A stretch of 64,000 nucleotides of DNA, taken from Microbacteriaceae bacterium. Lineage in GTDB: Bacteria > Actinomycetota > Actinomycetes > Actinomycetales > Microbacteriaceae. The notes beneath the pieces are model-generated. The model saw only the letters and a program-made list of their open reading frames with translations. It ran no database searches and was not told the DNA's origin. The translations under genes and the position numbers were made by a program. Location of the stretch: contig JAODME010000005.1 of NCBI GenBank assembly GCA_025465095.1, forward strand, positions 216,225 through 280,224, read 5' to 3'. Positions 1 to 7,164 of the stretch are shown in pieces. Positions within the stretch are counted from its first letter, which is position 1; the number at the start of each line of letters is the position of its first letter.

Positions 1-740
1 TCGATCTCACGCGCGTCGTCGCCGGGCCTGTCGCAACGCGCTTCCTCGCCGGACTCGGCGCCGAGGTGCTGCGCATCGACCCTCCCGGCTGGGACGAGGA
101 CGCCATCGTGCCCAACATGACCCTCGGCAAGCGAACCGCGCGACTGGACGCGTCGACGCCGGCGGGCCGGGAACGCCTCTCCGCTCTGATCGCCTCCGCC
201 GACGTGCTCGTGCACGGCTACCGGAACGGGGCGCTTGAGGGTCTGGGCTTCGGAGCCGCCGAGCGGCAGCAATTGCGCCCCGGCCTCATTGACGTGTCGC
301 TCGACGCCTACGGCTTCACAGGGCCGTGGTCGGGTCGACGCGGGTTCGACAGCCTCGTGCAGATGAGCAGCGGAATCGCCGAGCACGGAATGGGCTGGGG
401 AAGATCGGACGAGCCGACCCCGCTTCCCGTGCAGGCACTGGATCATGCATCCGGTTACCTGCTTGCGGCGGCGGTGCTCCGCGGTCTCGTGCTGCAGCGG
501 GGCGACCGTCTCGGTCGTTCTGTGCGCACATCCCTCGCGCGGGTCGCGCAGACGCTCATCGGCGGAGGGGAGCTGCCGCTCGACGGCCCACTCGTGCCCC
601 GGTCCGGGCCGACCGAACCCCTCGACACCGAGTGGGGCCCGGCGATGATGCTGCGTCCGCCGGTCGAGATCGTCGGAACCGAGATCGCGTTTCCGCGCGG
701 ACCACGCGCTCTCGGCGCCGACGACCCGGCCTGGGACTGA
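1..740 (+). CDS. CaiB/BaiF family III CoA-transferase, 5'-truncated
   Basis: Family III CoA-transferases move coenzyme A between an acyl-CoA donor and a carboxylic acid. The reading frame is open from the first bases of the window (codons in phase with position 3), so the true start lies upstream; about 245 residues remain. The N-terminal stretch DLTRVVAGPVATRFLAGLGA followed by EVLRIDPP is the typical CaiB Rossmann-like start. The segment QALDHASGYL carries an Asp (codon at 441) where the family has its catalytic aspartate. The visible part is short compared with the usual 380-400 residues, and the C-terminal half looks condensed, as in small actinobacterial members. The substrate cannot be told from the sequence. 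No operon partner is visible downstream. Confidence 0.8.
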   Translation, partial: DLTRVVAGPVATRFLAGLGAEVLRIDPPGWDEDAIVPNMTLGKRTARLDASTPAGRERLSALIASADVLVHGYRNGALEGLGFGAAERQQLRPGLIDVSLDAYGFTGPWSGRRGFDSLVQMSSGIAEHGMGWGRSDEPTPLPVQALDHASGYLLAAAVLRGLVLQRGDRLGRSVRTSLARVAQTLIGGGELPLDGPLVPRSGPTEPLDTEWGPAMMLRPPVEIVGTEIAFPRGPRALGADDPAWD

Positions 741-805
741 GGGCATCCGCCGTACGTCGATCGGCGCGGCAGATCAACCCCGTGACCGACGCGTGGAGCC
801 CGACC

Positions 806-811
806 TAGGGT
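806..811 (+). promoter_or_regulatory. -10 box (TAGGGT) of a probable leaderless promoter
   Basis: The hexamer TAGGGT ends six bases before the ATG at 818. In actinobacteria a TANNNT box 6-8 nt ahead of an ATG commonly gives a leaderless mRNA. This supports the ATG at 818 over the one at 812, which directly abuts the box. Confidence 0.45.
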
Positions 812-817
812 ATGCGT

Positions 818-1159
818 ATGAAGAGCATTCACTATGCGGGCGGTGAGTTGCTCACGGGCGACGCCATCGCGGATGCCGTCGTGCAGTATGGGGAGGCGCT
901 GGCCCGCCGCGAGACATCGGCCGCCGTCGACATCCCTGTCAGGTTCCCGGACGGGCGCATCGAGCAGGCGAGCATCCTGTTGGGTCCGGCGAGCCAGGTG
1001 ATCGCGATTCCGGAACGAGGCGACTTCGAGGAGCTTGTCGACGACGGCCTGGTGGATCGACTCAGACGCGACGCACGGAACCTCGGCGATTCGAAGCCGG
1101 CGGTAGACGATGACGACAAGTCAGGCCCCATCGACTTCGACGACTTCGACCTGGCCTGA
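818..1159 (+). CDS. conserved small hypothetical protein
   Basis: This is a 113-residue acidic cytoplasmic protein with no signal peptide or membrane segment. The N-terminal half (residues 1-75) reads as a compact alpha/beta domain. The C-terminus is an Asp-rich tail (PAVDDDDK, then FDDFDLA). I do not recognise a functional family; similar small proteins occur in Microbacteriaceae next to the family encoded by the following gene. The two genes are separated by three bases and are probably co-transcribed. An ATG at 812 is also in frame, but the TAGGGT box favours 818. Confidence 0.6.
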   Translation: MKSIHYAGGELLTGDAIADAVVQYGEALARRETSAAVDIPVRFPDGRIEQASILLGPASQVIAIPERGDFEELVDDGLVDRLRRDARNLGDSKPAVDDDDKSGPIDFDDFDLA

Positions 1160-1162
1160 GGC

Positions 1163-1471
1163 ATGGGCACCTTCTCATACGACAACGTCCTCAAGGCGGA
1201 ATTCGACGACCGCGTGCTCGCCCACCTGCAGATAGTGATCGGCGCGAAGCTGCGCCGCAAGGAGTCCTTTTACTTCAGTTGGAAGGATGACGCGCAGGAC
1301 GGCGCCCGCACGACGATCTGGATGCACCCCGCTGTTCCGTTGATCTACAAGTACCAGGACGGTCGGACGCCGCTCATCAATAGGCTCTGGGTCGAGGCGC
1401 TGTCGGCTGCGGCCAACGCCGCGGGTGGGCTGCACATCGTGCCGGAACCGGATCCCGACGCCCAGAACTAG
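1163..1471 (+). CDS. small actinobacterial protein, often mislabelled ATP-dependent DNA ligase
   Basis: This 102-residue protein starts MGTFSYDN and contains LQIVIGAKLRRKESFYFSW and a mid-protein segment TTIWMHPAVPLIYKYQ. It belongs to a small family common in Microbacteriaceae. Some database entries name the family ATP-dependent DNA ligase, but no ligase KxDG motif or nucleotidyltransferase fold is present and the protein is far too short. Function unknown. The aromatic and basic residues would fit a nucleic-acid or ligand-binding fold, which is inference. Its stop codon overlaps that of the convergent gene on the other strand (ctag at 1468-1471). Confidence 0.7.
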   Translation: MGTFSYDNVLKAEFDDRVLAHLQIVIGAKLRRKESFYFSWKDDAQDGARTTIWMHPAVPLIYKYQDGRTPLINRLWVEALSAAANAAGGLHIVPEPDPDAQN

Positions 1472-1830
1472 GTGTTGCTGACCGGTACAGGCAGCCGACT
1501 TCCGTTGGGGATGATGCCGAGGGAGGCGACGAGCTCGTCGCCTCCGAAGGCGCCCACCGAGTAGCACTGCCAGCCGACACCGCCCGGTCCGAACATCTCG
1601 AACCGCGCGGATGACCCGGTCGCCTCCGGCTTCTCGAGCGCAACCCAGCGAGCGCAGGAAGTGTTCGCGGTGTTCGCCCCGACAGACATCGTCGTCACGA
1701 TGCCGGGCAGGACGAGCGCGATGATGCCGAGAACGACGAGGATGCGCATCACGAGCACGACGTGGGGGCTGCGCAGCGGGCGATGGTCGCCCGGCTCGTA
1801 GCCGGTCAGTTCCGGATGATCGTCACTCAT
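1468..1830 (-). CDS. hypothetical single-pass membrane protein
   Basis: This is a 120-residue protein with a short cytoplasmic N-terminus (about 25 residues), one hydrophobic segment around residues 27-50 (VVLVMRILVVLGIIALVLPG) and a small external domain. The external domain has two cysteines (SCARWV and WQCYSV) that could form a disulfide. The start is placed at the ATG giving MSDDHPEL; upstream codons in the same frame are less likely. Function is not recognised. It converges on the preceding gene with a four-base overlap of stop codons. Confidence 0.6.
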   Translation of the reverse strand: MSDDHPELTGYEPGDHRPLRSPHVVLVMRILVVLGIIALVLPGIVTTMSVGANTANTSCARWVALEKPEATGSSARFEMFGPGGVGWQCYSVGAFGGDELVASLGIIPNGSRLPVPVSNT

Positions 1831-1897
1831 GGCTATCAAGTGTCCCACGACGGTGCGCTCCAGCGGCAGCACACAGTCCCCTCGAATCGGCGTCGGT

Positions 1898-1903
1898 TAG
1901 GAT
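1898..1903 (+). promoter_or_regulatory. -10 box (TAGGAT) of a probable leaderless promoter
   Basis: TAGGAT lies seven bases before the ATG of the LCP gene at 1911, and no Shine-Dalgarno sequence is visible between them. This is the usual layout of an actinobacterial leaderless transcript. Confidence 0.5.
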
Positions 1904-1910
1904 CGGGCTG

Positions 1911-3209
1911 ATGTCCACTCCCCATTCGTCGCATGGTTCTACGCCGTCGCCGCTCGCCCGCCACGGGCAGTTGCGTGTCGCCCGGCCCGCGTCGTTCGTG
2001 CTGAAGATGGTGGCGGCGTCCCTCGCCGTGCTGCTCGTGAGCGGGCTCAGCGTCGCGGCTGTGGCGATCCATAACGTGGTCTCGTCGATTCGGCCCGGAG
2101 TCGCGCTGCCCGGAGATGACGCGGGCTCGACACGGGGGGTCGACGCGATCGAGGGCGGCGTGAACCTGCTGCTGGTTGGAAGTGACAGCGGTGGCGGCAA
2201 CGCGGCCTACGGGGAGCGTGGCGCGGAGCTCAACGACGTGACGATGCTGCTGCACATCTCCGAGGACCACGAACGCGCCACGGTTGTCAGCTTTCCGCGC
2301 GACCTGTTCGTGGACATCCCCGCCTGCCCGGACCCCGAAGCCGCTGGCGTCGGGTTCGCCCCGGTGACCTCACAGAAGCTCAACACGGCGCTGAGCCGCG
2401 GCGGGCTCGCCTGCCCCGTGATCGCGATCGAGGAGCTCACCGGACTCGACATCCCCTTCGCCGCGAAGATCGAGTTCGACGGGGTGATCGCGATGTCCAA
2501 CGCCGTGGGGGGAGTGCCGGTGTGCGTCGCGACGCCGATCAATGACCGGCAGATCTCGTTCAAGCTCGCCGCGGGCGAGCACACGCTGTCGGGATTCGAC
2601 GCTCTGCAGTTCCTGCGGTCACGCTATGGCGTCGGCGACGGCAGCGATCTGACCCGCATCAGCAACCAACAGCAGTTCCTGTCGTCGCTCGTTCGCACTT
2701 TGAAGGCGTCTGAGACCCTCAGCAACCCGGTCAAGCTCTACGGCATCGCTACCGCGGCCGTGCAGAACCTCGAGTTCTCGGAGAGCCTGCGCAACGTCGA
2801 CACGATGGTGTCGATCGCGATGGCGCTGAAGGACATCCCGCTCGAGGAGGTACTTTTTGTGAAGTATCCGAGCGGGGCGGGCGCCAGTGGAGGCCAGTCC
2901 GGGGTCGTCCCGATTCCGGATGCCGCGGACGCTCTCTTCGCGGCCATCCAGGCCGACCAGCCGATCGGTCTCACCGGGGGTACCGGCGGCGGCACCGTGG
3001 TCGACCCGAACGCCCAGGCTCCCGGGCAGGCCGAGCCCGATCCGTCGGCTCCGCCGGCTCCGTCCAGCGAGCCGGGGGCGACTCCTGACCCAAGCGCGAG
3101 CGCCGCTCCGGAGGCCACCGCGCCGACGAGGGTGGAGCTGCCGAGCGTGGTCGAGGGCCAGAACGCCGGCCAGCAGACCTGCACGGCAGGGCAGGCCGCG
3201 GGCGGATAG
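1911..3209 (+). CDS. LCP family (LytR-CpsA-Psr) cell-wall glycopolymer ligase
   Basis: LCP proteins transfer lipid-linked glycopolymers to peptidoglycan on the outer face of the membrane. The 432-residue product has a cytoplasmic N-terminus of about 28 residues, one transmembrane segment at about 30-53, and an LCP domain at about 80-275. The domain is recognisable from NLLLVGSDS, the ELNDVTMLLHIS strand, the phosphate-binding arginine in VVSFPRDLFVDIP and the LQFLRSRY...DLTRISNQQQF block. A low-complexity Pro/Ser/Ala/Glu tail from about residue 350 to the end is probably a disordered wall-spanning region. In actinobacteria such enzymes attach arabinogalactan-like or teichoic polymers. It is a single gene, convergent with uxaC. 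Confidence 0.9.
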   Translation: MSTPHSSHGSTPSPLARHGQLRVARPASFVLKMVAASLAVLLVSGLSVAAVAIHNVVSSIRPGVALPGDDAGSTRGVDAIEGGVNLLLVGSDSGGGNAAYGERGAELNDVTMLLHISEDHERATVVSFPRDLFVDIPACPDPEAAGVGFAPVTSQKLNTALSRGGLACPVIAIEELTGLDIPFAAKIEFDGVIAMSNAVGGVPVCVATPINDRQISFKLAAGEHTLSGFDALQFLRSRYGVGDGSDLTRISNQQQFLSSLVRTLKASETLSNPVKLYGIATAAVQNLEFSESLRNVDTMVSIAMALKDIPLEEVLFVKYPSGAGASGGQSGVVPIPDAADALFAAIQADQPIGLTGGTGGGTVVDPNAQAPGQAEPDPSAPPAPSSEPGATPDPSASAAPEATAPTRVELPSVVEGQNAGQQTCTAGQAAGG

Positions 3210-3271
3210 CCACCGACCCGCTCTCGATCTGGTGACGGTGGTGCGAGGTCTTCCCGCCTAGACGACCGCCG

Positions 3272-4708
3272 TCAAGCGTCGAGGCGGGCGTATGCCTGCA
3301 GGGGCAGTTTGTAGGCGAGGTCGATTGCGGTCTCGATCGCCTCGTCGATGTCGAGCCGGTGCTCGGCGACGAGCTTCGCGAGGAACCCGGCGTCCATGCG
3401 CCGCGAGAGGTCGTGCCGGGCCGGGATGGATGCGAACGCCCGGGTGTCGTCGACGAAGCCGCTCGTGTTGTAGAAGCCGGCAGTGTCGGTCACGAGCTCC
3501 CGGAACCGGGCCATTCCGCCGGGAGAATCAAGGAACCACCAGGGCGCCCCGAGCCGCACCGACGGATACACGCCGGCCATCGGGGCGAGTTCGCGAGAGT
3601 AGACCGTCTCGTCGATCGTGAAGAGGATCATCCGGAATCTGGGTTCGAGCCCGTACGCCTGCAGCAGCGGCTGAAGGGACCGAGTGAACTCAACGGGCAC
3701 GGGGATGTCAAACCCCTTGTCGGCGCCGAACACCCGGGAGATCTCCTCCGAGTGGTTGCGCTGCACGCCGGGATGCAGTTGCATCACGAGCCCGTCGTCG
3801 AGCGACATCCGCGCCGTCTCGAACAGCATGTTGGCAGCGAAGGCGGCGGCGGCCGCCGGTGCGAGCGGACCGTTCAGGGCGTCGGCGAACAGGCGTGCGG
3901 CGTCCGGGCGGTCGAGCGGTGTCGTGTCCGCCGACACGTGCCCGTGGTCGCTGGCTCGGGCGCCCGCGGCTGCGAAGGCGAATCGACGCTCGCGCAGCGC
4001 TTCGAGAAACCCCGAATAGTCGGCGACATCCACTCCGCTTCGAGCGGACAGGGAGCGGATGTCGCGGCCCCACTGCTCCCGGTCGGGGTAGAACAACGCG
4101 TCCGGCCTGAAGGTCGGCACCACCCTCTCACCCCAGCCCTCTGCGGCGAGCTGGGCGTGCGCGGACAGATCGGAGTCGGCGAAATCGGTGGTGCTGAGCA
4201 TCTCGATGTTGAACCGGTCGAACAGCTCCCTGATCCGGAACTCCGGCCGGGCCAGTGTCTCCAGGAGCTCGTCGTAGATGTCATCGGCCGTGTCGGCCGA
4301 CGGCACCTGGGTGATGCCGAAGATCTCGACGAGCTCGTGCTCGAGCCAGTAGCGCGTCGGAGTGCCGCGGTACAGTTTCCAGTTTTCGCAGAAGATGCGC
4401 CAGACCTTCCGGTGGTCCGCCTCGGCCGGTTCGCCGGCGCGCGGATCCACGGGTGCGACGCCGAGCTGGTTGTGGCGGTAGCCCTGCGAGACGAGCATCC
4501 GAACGAGGTAGTGGTCGGGGATGACGAACAGCTCGGCCGGGTCGCCGAACGACTCGTTGTCACGGATCGTCTCGACGGCGATGTGACCGTGCATCGACAC
4601 GATCGGCAGGTCGGCGACGACATCGTGTATCTCCCGCGCGATCGCGCGCTGCGTCGGCTCTGCCGGCAGGGCCCGATCGGGATCGAGAAGCCAGGGGTTC
4701 GCGGCCAA
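3272..4708 (-). CDS. uxaC: glucuronate isomerase (uronate isomerase)
   Basis: UxaC interconverts D-glucuronate and D-fructuronate (or D-galacturonate and D-tagaturonate), the first cytoplasmic step of hexuronate breakdown. The 478-residue length matches the family. The early motif VSMHGHI carries the two metal-binding histidines of the amidohydrolase-type TIM barrel, and the N-terminal NPWLL start and the downstream WLEHEL and TTDFADSDL blocks are typical. It is divergent from a LacI regulator. A LacI-type operator overlaps a TTGACA -35 element for this gene at 4819-4834. With uxuB and manD further right it forms the glucuronate-to-KDG route. Confidence 0.93.
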   Translation of the reverse strand: MAANPWLLDPDRALPAEPTQRAIAREIHDVVADLPIVSMHGHIAVETIRDNESFGDPAELFVIPDHYLVRMLVSQGYRHNQLGVAPVDPRAGEPAEADHRKVWRIFCENWKLYRGTPTRYWLEHELVEIFGITQVPSADTADDIYDELLETLARPEFRIRELFDRFNIEMLSTTDFADSDLSAHAQLAAEGWGERVVPTFRPDALFYPDREQWGRDIRSLSARSGVDVADYSGFLEALRERRFAFAAAGARASDHGHVSADTTPLDRPDAARLFADALNGPLAPAAAAAFAANMLFETARMSLDDGLVMQLHPGVQRNHSEEISRVFGADKGFDIPVPVEFTRSLQPLLQAYGLEPRFRMILFTIDETVYSRELAPMAGVYPSVRLGAPWWFLDSPGGMARFRELVTDTAGFYNTSGFVDDTRAFASIPARHDLSRRMDAGFLAKLVAEHRLDIDEAIETAIDLAYKLPLQAYARLDA

Positions 4709-4794
4709 GATTCGCCTCCACTAGGTGTCGATCGAGCTTCGTCCTCGGCGCTGCGCCGACTGCCCCACTTCGCTTCAGAAAGCCAGAAATCAAG

Positions 4795-4834
4795 GCTATC
4801 CCGTGCGAGGAGTTAATTTGTCAAGCGATTGCCA
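4795..4834 (-). promoter_or_regulatory. uxaC promoter overlapped by a LacI-type operator
   Basis: On the minus strand TTGACA (4819-4824) and GATAGC (4795-4800) are spaced by 18 bp, a good promoter for uxaC. The 16-bp element TGGCAATCGCTTGACA (read on the minus strand, 4819-4834) fits the dyad TG-N-CAA-N-CG-N-TTG-N-CA typical of LacI/GalR operators and covers the -35. Two close relatives occur at 10269 and 10348. The regulator is probably the LacI protein encoded at 4891, which could also control itself from here. Confidence 0.7.
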
Positions 4835-4890
4835 AAATGTGGCACGATACTCCTACTGTCCGAAACAACCGATCCGGTGAGGAAGCGCGC

Positions 4891-5970
4891 ATGACAAGCG
4901 AAGATGCTGCTACCCAAGCGGATGTGCTCGCGCAGCCCCAGTCGCGCGCCGGTCGCAACGGGCGCCAGGCTGCCACGATCTACGACATCGCCAAGCTTGC
5001 TGGAGTGAGTCCTTCTACGGTTTCTCGAGCGCTCAACAAGCCCGGTCGAATCAACATCAAGACCGAGGAGCGCATTCATGCGGCCGCCAAGCAACTGAAA
5101 TACCGGCTGAACCCCATGGCAAGAGCTCTGCCGACCGGGCGGACCAACACACTCGGCATGCTGCTCGCGGACATCACCAACCCGGTGTTCTCCACGGTGG
5201 TTCGGGGTGCTCAACGCGAGGCCGCCGAACGAGGATTCACGCTGATCATCGCCGAATCGCAGGAGTCGGGGCAGCGCGAGGTGTTGAGCGCCGGGAACGT
5301 CCTGCCCTCCGTGGACGGCATCATCCTCGTGGGCGCTCGAATGAGCGACGAGGAGATCAAGGACTTCGCCGAGCAGAAGCCCCTTGTGGTCATCAACCGT
5401 TTCCTCCCGGATGTCGAAACGATCATTCCCGACCTTGATCCCGGCATTGACCAGGCGCTTGCCCATCTCGCCGACCTTGGCCATACGTCCATCGCCTTCC
5501 TGGCCGGGCCGACGAACTCCTGGATGAGCGGTGCGCGATCCGAAGCGCTGCGAAAGCACTCCGAGCGGCGCGGCCTGACGCTCACCGAGATCGGTCCCGG
5601 GGTGCCGACACTTGACGGAGGACGGGCGGCCTTCCCTCGTGTGGTGGCCAGCGGAGTCACAGCGGTGGTCGCCTACAACGACCTCATGGCGATCGGGTTG
5701 CTGCGTGCAGCCCAAGAAGCCGACTACCTCGTTCCGGGCAGGTTGAGCATCGTAGGGTTCGATGACATTTTCGGATCCGACTTCACCTCGCCGCCGCTGA
5801 CCACCGTGCGCACACCGCTCGCCCTCATGGGCGAACTGGCCGTCCGCCGAATTCTCGCCATGGTCGGTTCCCGTTCCGACGGGGATTCGCCAAGCGGAGC
5901 GAGCTCCGACCTCGTGAACCTGACGACGGAACTCATCATCCGACGGTCGAGCGGTCGGGCCGCCCGATAG
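4891..5970 (+). CDS. LacI family transcriptional regulator of the glucuronate locus
   Basis: This is a 359-residue LacI/GalR regulator. The helix-turn-helix lies at about residues 30-50 (ATIYDIAKLAGVSPSTVSRA) with the hinge helix following (NPMARALPTGRT). A periplasmic-binding-like sugar-sensing domain runs from about residue 88 (LGMLLADITNPVF) to the C-terminus and includes the usual AVVAYNDLMAIGLL and LSIVGFDDI segments. The ATG at 4891 is chosen because GGTGAGGAAG sits just upstream; an in-frame ATG at 4837 lies within the operator region. It is divergent from uxaC. The effector is inferred to be a hexuronate or fructuronate, because the matching operators flank hexuronate genes only. Confidence 0.88.
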   Translation: MTSEDAATQADVLAQPQSRAGRNGRQAATIYDIAKLAGVSPSTVSRALNKPGRINIKTEERIHAAAKQLKYRLNPMARALPTGRTNTLGMLLADITNPVFSTVVRGAQREAAERGFTLIIAESQESGQREVLSAGNVLPSVDGIILVGARMSDEEIKDFAEQKPLVVINRFLPDVETIIPDLDPGIDQALAHLADLGHTSIAFLAGPTNSWMSGARSEALRKHSERRGLTLTEIGPGVPTLDGGRAAFPRVVASGVTAVVAYNDLMAIGLLRAAQEADYLVPGRLSIVGFDDIFGSDFTSPPLTTVRTPLALMGELAVRRILAMVGSRSDGDSPSGASSDLVNLTTELIIRRSSGRAAR

Positions 5971-5986
5971 GCGGCGGGATCGTCAG

Positions 5987-7141
5987 CTACCAGTAGTTCC
6001 GCATCGGATACTTGTCGAGCGTTTCGAGACCTGTCGATGACAAGTGCACGATGCGTTCGGTCCTGAGGCCGCCGACGCCAGGAACGTTGATCGTCGCCTT
6101 GAGTGTGAAGACGCTGCCCGGCGCGATCACCATGTCGTTCGTGGGCCCGATCCAGGGCAGTTCCTCCTCCGGGTCCATCCCGGTTCCGTGTCCGGTGCCG
6201 CGTCCCATCGCCTCGCCGGAGAACTGCGCGTACCCGCGCTCGACGAGGACATCCTGAATGACGGCGTTGAGAGCGGATGCCGAGATGCCCGGGCGGGCGG
6301 CAGCGAGTCCTGCTTCGACGGCATCCGCTGCCGTCTCGACGATCTCCCGCACACGAGTCGACGCCGGGCCGTAGACGAATCCGCGCCCGCCGTCTGCGAC
6401 GTAGTTGCCATACCGTGCCCCGATGTCGGTGAGCACCAGGTCGCCCTTCTCGAGGACCTTGTTCGTCGGCAGCGCGAGGCTGAACGCCGACCGGCTTCCC
6501 GCCTGCACCATCGACAGGTAGGCGGGGGAGTCGGCGCCGGCGGCGATCATCGCCATGTCCGCAGCCATTGCGATCTCCCTCTCGGTGACCCGCGCGCGGG
6601 ACTGCACGACGTCTTTCACCGCCTCCATCGCGAGGTCGGTCAACGCCGCAGCTTTGCGGAGCTGGTCGATCTCCCACGGCCTCTTCGCCGCCTTGATCTC
6701 GGCGAGCAGCGTGGTGGCGACGATCGGCGTCGGAGCGAGAGCGTCGGTGATGGAGTTGTAAAGCCCGACGGGAATCTGGTCCTTGCCGGCGAGACCGGCG
6801 CTCGCGTCGGGGTTCTTGCTCCGCCAACGACCGAGGTAGGCGGGCAGCCCGTCGAGTACGTCGGTGTCGAAGAGCGTTTCGCTCCGTGCGTAGTCCACGC
6901 AGCCGTCACCGGCGAAAAGGGTCGGCTCTCCCTGTGCCGGAACAACGACCACTGCCTGCGCAATGCCATGGACGCCGTCGACGGGGCGGAAGTCGGTGAA
7001 GTAGCGCACGTTCGCGGTGCGCCAGCAGTCTGCAAAGCAGATGAGCACGCCCAGCCCCTCACGGTTCATCGCTTGCTGCGTGGCCCGGATTCTCGAGGCG
7101 ATTTCGGACTCCGGGGTTGCCGGTGGCGCGCTGAACAGCAT
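5987..7141 (-). CDS. M24 family (creatinase / Xaa-Pro peptidase-like) protein with an altered metal site
   Basis: The 384-residue product has the two-domain creatinase/prolidase layout: an N-terminal domain (about 1-150) and a pita-bread catalytic domain (about 155-384). Of the five usual metal ligands, the two Asp are present (LTDIGARYGNYVADGG), as are the His (GRGTGHGTG) and the last Glu (GLRTERI). The position normally occupied by Glu in FTIEPG-like motifs reads FTLKATI, a Lys. The protein may therefore bind one metal or none, as creatinase does. The start has a strong AAGGAGAG ribosome-binding site. It is the last gene of the TRAP transporter operon, 23 bp behind the permease. A role in hydrolysing an amide- or peptide-linked substrate imported by the TRAP system is inference. 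Confidence 0.8.
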   Translation of the reverse strand: MLFSAPPATPESEIASRIRATQQAMNREGLGVLICFADCWRTANVRYFTDFRPVDGVHGIAQAVVVVPAQGEPTLFAGDGCVDYARSETLFDTDVLDGLPAYLGRWRSKNPDASAGLAGKDQIPVGLYNSITDALAPTPIVATTLLAEIKAAKRPWEIDQLRKAAALTDLAMEAVKDVVQSRARVTEREIAMAADMAMIAAGADSPAYLSMVQAGSRSAFSLALPTNKVLEKGDLVLTDIGARYGNYVADGGRGFVYGPASTRVREIVETAADAVEAGLAAARPGISASALNAVIQDVLVERGYAQFSGEAMGRGTGHGTGMDPEEELPWIGPTNDMVIAPGSVFTLKATINVPGVGGLRTERIVHLSSTGLETLDKYPMRNYW

Positions 7142-7164
7142 TCGTCTCTCCTTGATGGTGTGTG

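Noticed and set aside
1163..1471. ATP-dependent DNA ligase
   Set aside because: Database labels of this kind exist for the family, but no ligase motif is present in 102 residues.
3253..3288. Terminator between LCP and uxaC genes
   Set aside because: CCCGCCT/AGGCGGG can pair, but the stem is 7 bp with a 22-base loop and reaches into uxaC.
3359..4816. Long plus-strand open frame (485 codons) opposite uxaC
   Set aside because: It is antisense to a clear uronate isomerase, has no family motif and a residue composition typical of a high-GC shadow frame.
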